Assembly (NCBI RefSeq): GCF_000969415.1
Contig: NZ_JZEX01000118.1
Location: 1-38,082 of the forward strand
Origin: Devosia geojensis
GTDB lineage: Bacteria > Pseudomonadota > Alphaproteobacteria > Rhizobiales > Devosiaceae
DNA length: 38,082 bases
Direction: 5' to 3'
Positions 1-10,710 of the stretch are shown in pieces. The position numbers and the translations under genes were made by a program. Positions within the stretch are counted from its first letter, which is position 1; the number at the start of each line of letters is the position of its first letter. The notes under the pieces are model-generated. The model was not told the origin of the DNA and searched no databases. It was given only the letters and a program-made list of their open reading frames with translations.

Positions 1-24
1 CCCCTCCCCTCAAGGGGGAGGGGG
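1..24. repeat. Palindromic C/G-rich intergenic repeat at the left window edge
   Basis: The first 24 bases form a short imperfect palindrome, CCCCTCCCCT followed by CAAGGGGGAGGGG. Its complement contains the 16-mer CCCCTCCCCCTTGAGG, which occurs again at 38022-38037 near the other end of the window. It looks like an arm of the intergenic repeat family abundant in many Hyphomicrobiales genomes. No gene is visible in 1-60, which is the downstream flank of eno. Confidence 0.5.
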
Positions 25-60
25 CCTCCTACCCCACAGTTGCGTCAAGACATGGCAGAG

Positions 61-1461
<1,401 letters not shown>

Positions 1462-1551
1462 TTAGTTCTTGCCCTGTCCCGGGCCTGTCACGTTTTACGG
1501 AAACGGGGAGGCGGATCGTGGTTGTGGCACTCTCGTGCCCCACTCACCGGC

Positions 1552-1692
1552 TGTCATCCCGGCGAAAGCCGGGACCCAGCCCTGATGTTATCCATGAGCA
1601 CGGAAAGAGCGGCCTGGGCACTCCTGCTCCGTTCACACACCTTGCGGCTGGCGAGCTATCTCAGGATGGCCCCGGCCTTCGCCGGGGTGACA
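1552..1692. repeat. Composite REP-like element: two inverted palindromic arms
   Basis: The left arm at 1552-1579 contains CCCGGC-GAAA-GCCGGG after TGTCAT. The right arm ends in TGACA at 1692 and contains CCCCGGC-CTTC-GCCGGGG, the inverted counterpart of the left arm. Between them are about 80 bases without a recognisable gene. Each arm can form its own GAAA-type hairpin, as in REP/BIME or MITE-like intergenic elements. The 479-base gap 1339-1817 otherwise holds only the upstream flanks of eno and the VOC gene. Confidence 0.6.
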
Positions 1693-1817
1693 TCGAGGAT
1701 GGGGAGAGATGGTGCCCACCCACAGGAAGGCGCAGGAACCCCCCATTCCAATAAAGCCTGACATATCCTAGCATGCGATATGCGCCGTCCGGCGCATGCA
1801 TCCCGGAGGAGTAAGTT

Positions 1818-2249
1818 TTGAGCGCACCCCTGATCAAGCAGGTGGCCCACACCTGCATTTTCGCCCGCGACCTCGACGCCGTCGAGGCCTTCTATCGCGA
1901 CGTGCTGGGCGTGCCGCCCAAATTCGTGTTCCAGCGCGGCGACGACAAGATCGGCTTCTATCTCGATTTCGGTGGCCGCACCTTCGTCGAGGTCTTCCGC
2001 AAGGGCGAATCCCGCTTCGCCGAGACCGACCAGATCAACCACATCTGCCTCGAGACCGAAGACCTCGACGCCCTCATCGCCCATGTGCGCTCGAAGGGCG
2101 TGACCATCACCGACAAGAAGCTGGGCGCCGACGGCACTTGGCAGGCCTGGACGGCCGACCCCAGCGGGGTCAAGCTCGAGATATTCCAGTACACGCCCGA
2201 CAGCATGCAGTTCGGCCCGGACGGCGCTGTTTGTCAGGTGGATTGGTAG
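1818..2249 (+). CDS. VOC-superfamily (glyoxalase/bleomycin-resistance fold) protein
   Basis: A 143-residue single-domain protein of the vicinal oxygen chelate fold. The first beta-alpha-beta module reads IKQVAHTCIFARDLDAVEAF with YRDVLG; the second contains INHICLETEDLDALIAHV and ends in DPSGVKLEIFQY. Putative metal ligands are the His in VAHTC, the Glu in FVEVF, the His in NHICL and the Glu in KLEIFQ, the pattern of lactoylglutathione lyases and related dioxygenases. The substrate cannot be read from sequence. The start is a TTG at 1818 with a strong SD (GGAGGA, 1805-1810) seven bases ahead; no ATG fits. A hairpin (ATGCGCC-GTCC-GGCGCAT, 1780-1797) sits just upstream of the SD. The gene stands alone between eno (divergent) and an ornithine-cyclodeaminase-family gene. 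Confidence 0.85.
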   Translation: MSAPLIKQVAHTCIFARDLDAVEAFYRDVLGVPPKFVFQRGDDKIGFYLDFGGRTFVEVFRKGESRFAETDQINHICLETEDLDALIAHVRSKGVTITDKKLGADGTWQAWTADPSGVKLEIFQYTPDSMQFGPDGAVCQVDW

Positions 2250-2331
2250 GGGTTGCGGACCAATCGGCCTCTTTACCTCAACCATGGTTGAGGTCGTAAG
2301 TGTTCGGAATTCTCGACATGGAGTTTTTCCG

Positions 2332-3282
2332 ATGACAGTGGTCCTGACCGACGAGCACTTTACCGGTACTGATCTTATGCCCCTGGCCATAGAGGCCGTC
2401 GAAGCGGCGATACGCGCGCGGGCGGCGGGCGCTCTCGTCTCTCCGCCACGCCGTGGTGTGGCTTTTGGGGATCGTGGCCAGTTGATCTTTACGGTCGGAG
2501 GTAGTCTGAAGTCCCCGGAGCGCGCCGGGTTTCGCGTCTACGAGACTTTTGAAGGTAAGGAGCACACGCAACTCGTCGCCGTCTGGTCGCCGGACACCGC
2601 CAAGCTCGAATGTGTGGTTCTTGGCTCGTTGCTCGGGGAACTGCGTACCGGCGCAATAGGCGGAGTCGCCATTCGCCACATGAGCGCGCCGGACGCAAGG
2701 AGCGCGGCGGTCATCGGCAGCGGTCGACAGGCGCGCATGCAACTGGAAGCGGCGGCGGCGGTAAGAAACCTGCGTGTAGTGCGAGTATTCAGCCCGACCG
2801 AGGCAAACAGGGAGCGCTTCGCTTCAGAAATGGGCGAGCGGCTCGATCTGTCCATTGAACCCGTTGGCAGTGTGGAGGGAGCGGTCTCCGACGCGCAAAT
2901 CGTCATCTGCGCGACAACCAGCACAAGCCCGGTGCTGAACGCGAAGTGGCTCCGGCCCGATGCCCACGTCACGACCGTCGGTCCGAAGACCATGGACGCT
3001 CATGAACTTGGTCTCGATGTTGCCGAATGGGCTCAAGTGATCGCTACGGATTCACCGGAGCAGACGCGGGCTTACAGCAGTCCGTTCTTTCTTCACGGCT
3101 CCCAGCACGCGGATCGCATGATCGATCTGTCGCGGCTGGTGGAGGGGACTGTTAATGCGCGGCCGCAAGGACGAGAGGCTACGCTCTTCTGTTCGGTGGG
3201 GCTGGCGGGCACGGAAGTCCTGGTGGCTGCGGCACTGCTCCCCTTGGCCCGACAGGTACGTCCCCATCAAGAATCGTCGTAG
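2332..3282 (+). CDS. Ornithine cyclodeaminase / mu-crystallin family protein, substrate unknown
   Basis: A 316-residue protein with the family's two parts: an N-terminal substrate and dimer domain, and a Rossmann domain with the dinucleotide motif AAVIGSGRQARMQLEA, followed by ICATTSTSPVL and VTTVGPKTMDAHEL. RTGAIGGVAIRHMS matches the conserved substrate-binding Arg region. Family members are NAD(P)-dependent and include ornithine cyclodeaminase, alanine dehydrogenase, imine reductases and siderophore-precursor synthases. Two positions argue against true ornithine cyclodeaminase: where it has Lys this protein has Arg (GFRVYE), and where it has the catalytic Asp this protein has Lys (VGPKT). 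The ATG at 2332 has GGAG eight bases upstream and is preferred over 2284. The first part looks somewhat less GC-rich than its neighbours, so acquisition is possible. Its 3' end overlaps the DUF4169 gene tail to tail by 16 bases. Confidence 0.8.
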   Translation: MTVVLTDEHFTGTDLMPLAIEAVEAAIRARAAGALVSPPRRGVAFGDRGQLIFTVGGSLKSPERAGFRVYETFEGKEHTQLVAVWSPDTAKLECVVLGSLLGELRTGAIGGVAIRHMSAPDARSAAVIGSGRQARMQLEAAAAVRNLRVVRVFSPTEANRERFASEMGERLDLSIEPVGSVEGAVSDAQIVICATTSTSPVLNAKWLRPDAHVTTVGPKTMDAHELGLDVAEWAQVIATDSPEQTRAYSSPFFLHGSQHADRMIDLSRLVEGTVNARPQGREATLFCSVGLAGTEVLVAAALLPLARQVRPHQESS

Positions 3283-3506
3283 AGTTCGTCTCGAGTCCAC
3301 GAGCCGGCGTCAGCCGGCTTTTGCCCTTCCAGCCGTTCGAGCAGGTGCGTACTGAGGCGCTTCTCCGCCAGGTCTTTCTCCGCCGCGTCCTTCTGCCGTT
3401 CAGCCTTGGTGCGGCCGAACTTGATGCGGTTTTCGGTGGCGGTTGCTTCCTTGGCGGCGCGGGCTTTCTGCTTGCGGGCTTGGCGGAGGTTGATGACGTC
3501 GGCCAT
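3267..3506 (-). CDS. DUF4169 family small basic protein
   Basis: A 79-residue, highly charged protein that is probably helical: MADVINLRQARKQKARAAKE, then a Lys/Arg/Glu-rich middle (FGRTKAERQKDAAEKD) and an acidic tail (SWTRDELYDDS). The N-terminal NLRQARK pattern and the length match DUF4169, a small family I know mainly from alphaproteobacteria and whose function is unknown. It begins 13 bases after the pyrG stop on the same strand, with AGGCGGA as a possible ribosome binding site, so it is probably co-transcribed with pyrG. The repeated A/K/E heptads could form a coiled coil. It has no signal peptide or membrane segment. Confidence 0.8.
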   Translation of the reverse strand: MADVINLRQARKQKARAAKEATATENRIKFGRTKAERQKDAAEKDLAEKRLSTHLLERLEGQKPADAGSWTRDELYDDS

Positions 3507-3519
3507 GTTGCCGGTCCGC

Positions 3520-5154
<1,635 letters not shown>

Positions 5155-5216
5155 TCACCTTACACAATATCACGTCGATTCGCCGAGCCCCGGAATTGCT
5201 TCGGGAACTCTGCACA

Positions 5217-5245
5217 AAAGAAGAAGGGGATGTTTCCATCCCCTT
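5217..5245 (-). terminator. Rho-independent terminator after secG
   Basis: On the minus strand AAGGGGATG, the loop GAAA and CATCCCCTT form a 9-bp perfect stem with a GNRA tetraloop (5224-5245). It is followed by a pyrimidine-rich run with most bases T (CTTCTTTT). It lies 23 bases past the secG stop and ahead of pyrG, so it separates the two genes. Confidence 0.8.
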
Positions 5246-5267
5246 TTCCGTTTCGCCTTGCGGCGGG

Positions 5268-5831
5268 TCAGTTGCCCGCGGGCGCCGCGGGCGTTTGGGT
5301 TCCGGTCGTGGCGCCGTCGGGGGAGGTCTCCCCCGTCGCGGGCTGCGCGTCGTTCGGCTGCGCTTGGGCGGGCTGCTGCGTGGTCGCGGCGGGCACGTCC
5401 GGCACGGCGAGGTCGAGCGCATCGGCGTCGGCAGGACTGGACGCCCCTTCGGCGGGCGCTGCGGGCGCCGGAACCGGCAGGTCCGAACCTGCGCCTGCGC
5501 CGGGGCTCGTGCTGCTGCCGCCCTGCAATGCATCGAGCGCGTCGAGGACGCTGCCGGGCTGGCCGCCCTCGCCCTGGGTCGCCCGGTCGAGGATGCTCGA
5601 GGAGCCGCGGTCGAGCTCGTTGAGGATGGTGAGCCCGATGGCGGCGGCAAAGAAGAGCGTCGCCAGGATCGCCGTGGTGCGGGTCAGGAGATTGGCCGAG
5701 CCGCGCGCGGTCATAAAGCCGCCGCCGCCACCGCCGATGCCCAGCGCGCCGCCTTCCGAGCGCTGCAGCAGGATCACCACGATCAGCGCCAGGACGATCA
5801 GCAGATAGGCAACAAGAAGGACGTTCGCCAT
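5268..5831 (-). CDS. secG: Preprotein translocase subunit SecG
   Basis: SecG is the small auxiliary subunit of the SecYEG protein-conducting channel in the inner membrane. Residues 1-20 (MANVLLVAYLLIVLALIVVI) form the first membrane segment. The conserved LLQRSEGGALGIGGGG loop follows, and TAILATLFFAAAIGLTILN near residues 52-70 is the second segment. The remaining roughly 115 residues are an Ala/Pro/Gly/Gln-rich, low-complexity tail, which makes the protein 187 residues against about 110 in E. coli; long disordered tails are common in alphaproteobacterial SecG. The ATG at 5831 is chosen because the first helix begins there; the extension to 5876 adds only an unlike, polar stretch. tpiA lies 111 bases upstream on the same strand and may be co-transcribed. 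A strong terminator follows. Confidence 0.95.
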   Translation of the reverse strand: MANVLLVAYLLIVLALIVVILLQRSEGGALGIGGGGGGFMTARGSANLLTRTTAILATLFFAAAIGLTILNELDRGSSSILDRATQGEGGQPGSVLDALDALQGGSSTSPGAGAGSDLPVPAPAAPAEGASSPADADALDLAVPDVPAATTQQPAQAQPNDAQPATGETSPDGATTGTQTPAAPAGN

Positions 5832-5942
5832 GCGAGTCTCTAGTCCTCGAAATTCAGGAGTTGGCGCGTCATACACGCCTGCCCAAACAATTGCCAGCCG
5901 ATCGCGCCGCTTTTTTGCGGCGGCCGGCGGACCACGTTCGGA

Positions 5943-6698
5943 CTACACCGCCGAGATAATGGTGTAGAAGTCGTTTGCCAAGAGGCTGGCGCCGCCCACG
6001 AGCGCGCCGTTGACATTGTTGATGTCGAGAATCTCGCGCGCGTTGATCGGTTTGACCGACCCGCCATAGAGGATGCGGATGGTGGCGCCGCGCTCGCCGA
6101 ACCGGCTGGTCAGGATGTGGCGGATGCCGTTGTGCATGGTCTCGATCTCGGCATGGGTCGGCGTGCGGCCGGTGCCGATGGCCCAGACGGGCTCGTAGGC
6201 GATGATGATCTCGTGCTGGCCGGCCGCGTCCGGGACGGAGCCGGCGAGCTGGGCGGCGACCACGCTCTCGGCATTGCCGGCATCGCGCTCCGCCTCGGTC
6301 TCGCCGACGCAGATGATGGGCTTGAGGCCCGCGCCGATAGCGGCCTCGGCCTTGGCGCGCACCATCTCATCGGTCTCGTGGTGGTGGGCGCGGCGCTCGC
6401 TGTGGCCGACGATGGCATATTGCGCGCCGGCGTCGGCGAGCATGCCTGCGCTGATGTCGCCCGTGTGAGCGCCCTGGGCCTCCCAGTGGCAGTCCTGCCC
6501 GCCGGTCAGAATCCCGCTCAGCGCCCCCTGCGCGCTGGCGGCGGCGAGCATGGTGGCGGGCGGGCAGACGACGACCATGGCGCGCGGCGCCTCCCCCGTT
6601 GTCAGCAGCACCGCCAGCGCCTGCAGTTCGCTCAACGACGCCATGACGCCGTTCATTTTCCAGTTGCCGGCGATGAGGGGGGTGATGGTCACTGACAC
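5943..6698 (-). CDS. tpiA: Triosephosphate isomerase
   Basis: TIM interconverts dihydroxyacetone phosphate and glyceraldehyde 3-phosphate in the cytosol. The 251-residue TIM-barrel protein has all catalytic residues: Asn12 and Lys14 in AGNWKMN, His99 in [10 protein letters not shown], and Glu169 in the signature [11 protein letters not shown], followed by ILYGGSVKP for phosphate binding. The ATG at 6698 is the family start. The gene is divergent from the PpiD-like gene across 146 bases, which must hold both promoters. secG lies downstream on the same strand; tpiA next to secG and pyrG is the usual alphaproteobacterial arrangement. Confidence 0.98.
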   Translation of the reverse strand: MSVTITPLIAGNWKMNGVMASLSELQALAVLLTTGEAPRAMVVVCPPATMLAAASAQGALSGILTGGQDCHWEAQGAHTGDISAGMLADAGAQYAIVGHSERRAHHHETDEMVRAKAEAAIGAGLKPIICVGETEAERDAGNAESVVAAQLAGSVPDAAGQHEIIIAYEPVWAIGTGRTPTHAEIETMHNGIRHILTSRFGERGATIRILYGGSVKPINAREILDINNVNGALVGGASLLANDFYTIISAV

Positions 6699-6762
6699 TT
6701 GCTCTGCTCCTACCTCTTGCGCCGGGGGGCGGATTGCCCTAACCCGGCTGCGTTCGCGCGCC

Positions 6763-6792
6763 TTGCGGCGCTTTGATGTCCCTGTCTAATAT
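6763..6792 (+). promoter_or_regulatory. Possible promoter of the PpiD-like gene
   Basis: TTGCGG (6763-6768) and TAATAT (6787-6792) are separated by 18 bases and lie 52 bases ahead of the start codon at 6845. The -10 element is good for a housekeeping sigma factor and the -35 is only moderate. It was found by eye and has no transcript support. Confidence 0.4.
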
Positions 6793-6844
6793 CCCGCGCC
6801 TTGCGGGGTAAAGACTTGAGAAACGGAATAGTGGAACGCCCGAC

Positions 6845-8719
6845 ATGCTCGATGGTTTGCGCAACTTTGCAAAAACAGGACCAGGCAAGGTCCTGGGTGC
6901 GTTCCTTCTGGTCGGCGTCGCCGGCTTCGGCATCAACAATGTGATCCTCGATCTCGGCAACAACACGGTGGCCCGCGTCGGGGACGAGGACATCACCTCG
7001 CTCGAGTTCCGCCGCGCCTACAATACCGAGATCAACCGGTTCGCCCAGCAGTTCGGCTCCTACCCCACCGCCCAGGAGGCGACCAACATGGGGCTGCCGT
7101 CGATGACGCTGCAGCGCCTGTCGCAGGATGCCGCGCTCGACAGTTTCGCCCGCAACTTCGGCGTCGGCGTGTCGGAAACGAGGCTCGGGCAGATGCTGCG
7201 CGAGGATCCGTCGTTCGCGGGCACCCTCGGGACCTTCGATCCGCAGGCGTTCACCGCGGTCCTGCGCAACAGCGGGTTGACGCAAGCCGAGTATTTCGCC
7301 GACCAGAGCCGGGTCGCCGGGCGCGAGCAGCTCGTCCAGTCGCTGTTCGCCGACGTCGCCATGCCGCAGACGGGCAAGGACCTGCTCGCCCGCTATATCG
7401 GCGACACCCGGACCGTCGAATACTTCATCGTCAACGAGGCGAGCGTGCTGCCGCCCGACGAGCCGACCGACGCCGACCTCGCCGCCTATCTCGAGGAGCA
7501 CCAGGCCGACTTCCGTACGGTCGAGACGCGCACGGTCGACGTGCTCTCCTTCTCGCCCGATACGCTCGCTACGACCCTCGATTTCCCGGAAGAAGAGATC
7601 GCCGCCGAATACGAGCGCACGCGCGCCAGCCTCGTCACGCCCGAGCGCCGCACGATCGAGCAGGTGGTGCTGGCCAATGACGAGCAGGTCGCCGCGTTCG
7701 AAGCCGGGCTTGCCGCAGGCACCAGCTATGCCGACCTTGCTGCGCAAGCGGGGCTGACGCCGACGAGCCTCGGCACCCTCGCAGAGGCGCAGGTCACCGA
7801 CGCGAGCCTCGCGGAAGCCGCTTTCGGGCTCGACGCGGGCGGCTTTACCATCATCCCCGGCGCCGCCGGACGCCGCGCCGTCCACGTGACGGCGATCGAG
7901 CCGGCGCACGAGCCGACCCTCGATGAGGCGCGTGATCAGATCAGGCAGACTCTGGCTCGCGCCGAGGCCCGCAACCAGTTCAACGAGATCCTCGACCAGA
8001 TCGAGGAGCTGCGCGCCGCCTTCCAGCCGCTGGCGCAGATCGCCGAACGCTACGGGCTTGCGATCGTCGAGGTGCCGGTGACGGCGAGCGGCGCCGAGCT
8101 CTCGGCCGTCGCCGACATCCCCGAAGCCGAGCGCGGCCGCATCGCCCAGGCGATCTTCGCGGCCGAGCCGGAGCGGCTGACGCCCGGCATCTCGCTCGGC
8201 GGCAGCCACAATGTTTGGTTCGACCTGAAGACGGTCGATCCCGCGCGCGACCAGACGCTGGACGAAGTCCGCGATCAGGTGGTCGAGGCGTGGAGCCGCG
8301 AGCAGACCGATGCGCTGATCGCCGCGCAGGTCGAGGAGATCACCGGCCGGCTCGACAACGGCGAAGCGCTGGCGGACGTCGCGATGAACTACAACCAGTT
8401 CCCGCAGATCTCCTCGCCCTTCACCCGCAACGGCGAGGCCGGCACGCCGATCGACTCGACGGTGGCCAATTCGGTCTTTGCCGGCGGCCAGGATCACCAC
8501 GGTTCGGCGATCAACGAAACGGGCGAGTATGTCGTCTTCGAAGTGACGGACGTGGCGCCGGCGGCCGAGCCGCTGGACGAGGCGACGCTCGCCGCGCTCG
8601 ACAACGAGGCGCGCGTCGGTGTCTATGGCGATTTCGTCATGGGCGTACGCCAGGACGCGGGCCTGCGGATCAACCAGCAGGCGCTGGACCAGGTGCTGGC
8701 GCTGAGCGCCGGGCAGTAA
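6845..8719 (+). CDS. Membrane-anchored periplasmic peptidyl-prolyl isomerase / chaperone (PpiD/SurA type)
   Basis: A 624-residue protein. Residues 1-12 are a short basic cytosolic N-terminus. Residues 13-36 (GKVLGAFLLVGVAGFGIN and on) are a membrane anchor, and the rest is periplasmic. A SurA-N-like helical region follows: RVGDEDITSLEFRRAYNTEI, then LSQDAALDSFARNFGVGVS. Around residues 240-360 is a parvulin-type PPIase-like domain (ERRTIEQVVLANDEQV onward). A second, more divergent repeat of this kind lies nearer the C-terminus. The layout is that of PpiD and of the peptidylprolyl isomerase usually found between tpiA and trpE in Hyphomicrobiales. PpiD works near the SecYEG exit as a chaperone and may have little isomerase activity; which applies here cannot be decided. 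It is divergent from tpiA. A repeat-filled 227-base gap follows before trpE. Confidence 0.88.
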   Translation: MLDGLRNFAKTGPGKVLGAFLLVGVAGFGINNVILDLGNNTVARVGDEDITSLEFRRAYNTEINRFAQQFGSYPTAQEATNMGLPSMTLQRLSQDAALDSFARNFGVGVSETRLGQMLREDPSFAGTLGTFDPQAFTAVLRNSGLTQAEYFADQSRVAGREQLVQSLFADVAMPQTGKDLLARYIGDTRTVEYFIVNEASVLPPDEPTDADLAAYLEEHQADFRTVETRTVDVLSFSPDTLATTLDFPEEEIAAEYERTRASLVTPERRTIEQVVLANDEQVAAFEAGLAAGTSYADLAAQAGLTPTSLGTLAEAQVTDASLAEAAFGLDAGGFTIIPGAAGRRAVHVTAIEPAHEPTLDEARDQIRQTLARAEARNQFNEILDQIEELRAAFQPLAQIAERYGLAIVEVPVTASGAELSAVADIPEAERGRIAQAIFAAEPERLTPGISLGGSHNVWFDLKTVDPARDQTLDEVRDQVVEAWSREQTDALIAAQVEEITGRLDNGEALADVAMNYNQFPQISSPFTRNGEAGTPIDSTVANSVFAGGQDHHGSAINETGEYVVFEVTDVAPAAEPLDEATLAALDNEARVGVYGDFVMGVRQDAGLRINQQALDQVLALSAGQ

Positions 8720-8800
8720 GGCTCAGGGCGGTGGGAAGGTAATCGCATGCTTGCCACAACCGCTCCTGAGGCCTTCAACACGGCACCAAGCCAATCCCTT

Positions 8801-8890
8801 CACCGGGTCATCCCCGCGAAAGCGGGGACCTCCGTTTTTCTTGCCGGTTATGCAAACAGAGGTTCCCGCTTTCGCGGGAACGACCCGGTG
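8801..8890. repeat. 90-bp near-perfect inverted repeat of two REP-like arms
   Basis: The 37-base arms 8801-8837 and 8854-8890 are inverted copies matching at 33 of 37 positions, with a 16-base spacer. Each arm also contains its own hairpin, CCCCGC-GAAA-GCGGGG in the left arm and TCCCGC-GAAA-GCGGGA in the inverted right arm. Two of the four differences are paired, so the small hairpin is preserved in both. A third copy lies at 10674-10710. The element lies between the PpiD-like gene and trpE, and no trp leader peptide is visible in 8720-8946. Confidence 0.85.
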
Positions 8891-8946
8891 GGGAAAACAT
8901 GCTTCGGGTTCGGGGCAGCCTTCACCAACGTGTAAATGGGACCATC

Positions 8947-10455
8947 ATGGGCGACGACTTCTATCGGCAGTTTGCGCAGCGCTACGATCAGGGCGAAGCC
9001 CAGATCGTCTGGCGCCGCGTGGTGGCCGATCTCGAAACGCCCATCGGCACCTACCTGAAGCTCGCCGCCGGGCGGCGCAACACGTTCCTCCTCGAATCCG
9101 TCCAGGGCGGATCGGTGCGCGGGCGCTATTCCATCGTCGGCCTGGAACCGGACGTCGTTCTCAAGGTCGAGGACGGCAAGGCGCGGATCAACCGCTCGGC
9201 GCTGACCCGCCCCGACGCCTTCGAGGAGATCGGGCAGGCCCCGCTCGAGGCGCTGCGAACCCTCGTTGCGGACTCGCGCATCGACATGCCCGAGGGCCTG
9301 CCGCCGCAGTCGGCGGGCGTCTACGGCTATCTCGGCTATGAAATGGTGCGCTATATGGAGGTGCTGCCGGACAGCAATCCGGATGACCTCGGGCTTCCCG
9401 AGGCGGTGCTGATGCGCCCCTCGCTGCTGGCGATCTTCGATACCTTGAAGGACGAGCTCTACCTCACCGCCCCCGTCTATGCACGCGAGGGCGTATCCGC
9501 CCGGCAAGCGTTCGAGGGGGCGCAGGCTCGGATCGACGACGCGACGGCGCGGCTGACGCGCGCCCTGCCCTATTCCAGCGACCTCGCCGACCTCGCGGCG
9601 CTCGAGGTCGAGAGCAACACCAGCGTTGCCGAATACGGCGACATGGTTGCGCGCGCCAAGGAGTACATTAAGGCCGGCGACATCTTCCAGGTGGTGCTGA
9701 GCCAGCGCTTCGAGGCCGAGTTCGCCCTGCCCGCGACCGCGCTCTACCGGGCGCTGCGGCGCACCAATCCCTCGCCCTACATGTACTTCCTCGATTTCGG
9801 CGGGTTTTGCGTCGCCGGCTCCAGTCCCGAAATCCTGGTGCGGGTGCAGGACGGGCAAGTCACCATCCGCCCCATCGCCGGGACGCGCAAGCGCGGCTCG
9901 ACGCCGACGCGCGACCGGGAGCTGGCCGATGAACTGCTCTCCGACCCCAAGGAGCTCGCCGAGCACCTGATGCTCCTGGACCTGGGGCGCAACGACGTGG
10001 GGCGGGTGGCGAAGATCGGGACGGTCAAGGTCACCGACAAGTTCTTCCTCGAGTACTATTCGCACGTCATGCACATCGTCTCGAACGTCGTCGGCGAGCT
10101 CGACCCGCAATACGACTTCGTCGACGCGCTCTCGGCCGGGTTTCCCGCAGGCACCGTCTCCGGCGCCCCGAAGGTGCGCGCGATGGAGATCATCGACGAG
10201 CTGGAGAAGGCCAGGCGCGGCATCTATGGCGGGTGCGTCGGCTATTTCGGCGCCGACGGCACCATGGACACCTGCATCGTTCTGCGCACCGCCATCGTCA
10301 AGGACGGCCGGCTCTACGTGCAGTCGGGCGCGGGAATCGTCGCCGACAGCAGGCCCGAGCTCGAGCAGCTCGAATGCGAAAACAAGGCCCGCGCCCTTTT
10401 CAGCGCCGCCGAGGAAGCATTACGCTATGCCGGAGAGGCGAGGATCGGGCAATGA
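8947..10455 (+). CDS. trpE: Anthranilate synthase component I
   Basis: TrpE converts chorismate to anthranilate using ammonia delivered by TrpG, the first committed step to tryptophan. The protein has 502 residues. NTFLLESVQGG near residues 41-50 contains the LLES tryptophan-binding (feedback) motif, and GVYGYLGYEMVRYME lies in the N-terminal domain. The chorismate-binding domain shows SPEILVR, PIAGTRKRG, DPKELAEHLMLLDLGRNDVG and FPAGTVSGAPKVRAMEIID. The ATG at 8947 is chosen over 8899 because GGGA lies just ahead and the longer version would begin beside the upstream repeat. TrpE is separate from TrpG here, unlike the fused TrpE(G) of some rhizobia. The 277-base gap to trpG is filled by two repeat families, which is odd for this otherwise tight operon. 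Confidence 0.97.
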   Translation: MGDDFYRQFAQRYDQGEAQIVWRRVVADLETPIGTYLKLAAGRRNTFLLESVQGGSVRGRYSIVGLEPDVVLKVEDGKARINRSALTRPDAFEEIGQAPLEALRTLVADSRIDMPEGLPPQSAGVYGYLGYEMVRYMEVLPDSNPDDLGLPEAVLMRPSLLAIFDTLKDELYLTAPVYAREGVSARQAFEGAQARIDDATARLTRALPYSSDLADLAALEVESNTSVAEYGDMVARAKEYIKAGDIFQVVLSQRFEAEFALPATALYRALRRTNPSPYMYFLDFGGFCVAGSSPEILVRVQDGQVTIRPIAGTRKRGSTPTRDRELADELLSDPKELAEHLMLLDLGRNDVGRVAKIGTVKVTDKFFLEYYSHVMHIVSNVVGELDPQYDFVDALSAGFPAGTVSGAPKVRAMEIIDELEKARRGIYGGCVGYFGADGTMDTCIVLRTAIVKDGRLYVQSGAGIVADSRPELEQLECENKARALFSAAEEALRYAGEARIGQ

Positions 10456-10489
10456 AGCGGATGCACAGGCACCCAACGGGCACAAACTT

Positions 10490-10638
10490 CCCTTCTCCCC
10501 TTGCGGGAGAAGGTGCCCGAAGGGCGGATGAGGGGTTGTCGCCACGAGTGCTGGAGTGTGGGGAAACATCGCAGCCCCCTCACCCTGATTTTCCGCTGAA
10601 CGCGGAAAATCTGTCCCTCTCCCACGAGGGGAGAGGGG
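10490..10638. repeat. Intergenic mosaic repeat (about 150 bp) between trpE and trpG
   Basis: The left end reads CCCTTCTCCCCTTGCGGGAG and continues into GGTGCCCGAAGGGCGGATGA. The right end, read on the other strand, begins CCCCTCTCCCCTCGTGGGAG and ends AGGGTGAGGGG. The two ends are thus imperfect inverted copies, with an inner hairpin (TTTTCCGC-TGAA-CGCGGAAAA) on the right side. This architecture matches the short non-coding repeats scattered through Hyphomicrobiales genomes. It is distinct in sequence from the 37-base family next to it. Confidence 0.75.
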
Positions 10639-10673
10639 AAACGCGCGCCCACCGATGGTGAAGCTGGTTTTTG

Positions 10674-10710
10674 AAACAGAGGTTCCCGCTTGCGCGGGAA
10701 TGACCCGGTG
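10674..10710. repeat. Single arm of the 37-bp REP-like family, upstream of trpG
   Basis: This 37-base segment differs from the arm at 8854-8890 at only two positions and has the same orientation. It can form a short hairpin (TTCCCGC, then GCGGGAA). It is itself bracketed by CTGGTTT (10664-10670) and AAACCAG (10715-10721), which could close a larger stem. It lies 22 bases before the trpG start. Confidence 0.8.

Noticed and set aside
5890..5935. Terminator between tpiA and secG
   Set aside because: GCCGC-AAAAAA-GCGGC can form a short stem on the minus strand, but the homopolymer is in the loop and no T run follows.
8720..8946. trp leader peptide / attenuator ahead of trpE
   Set aside because: No short opening with tandem Trp codons was found; the hairpins present belong to the repeat element.
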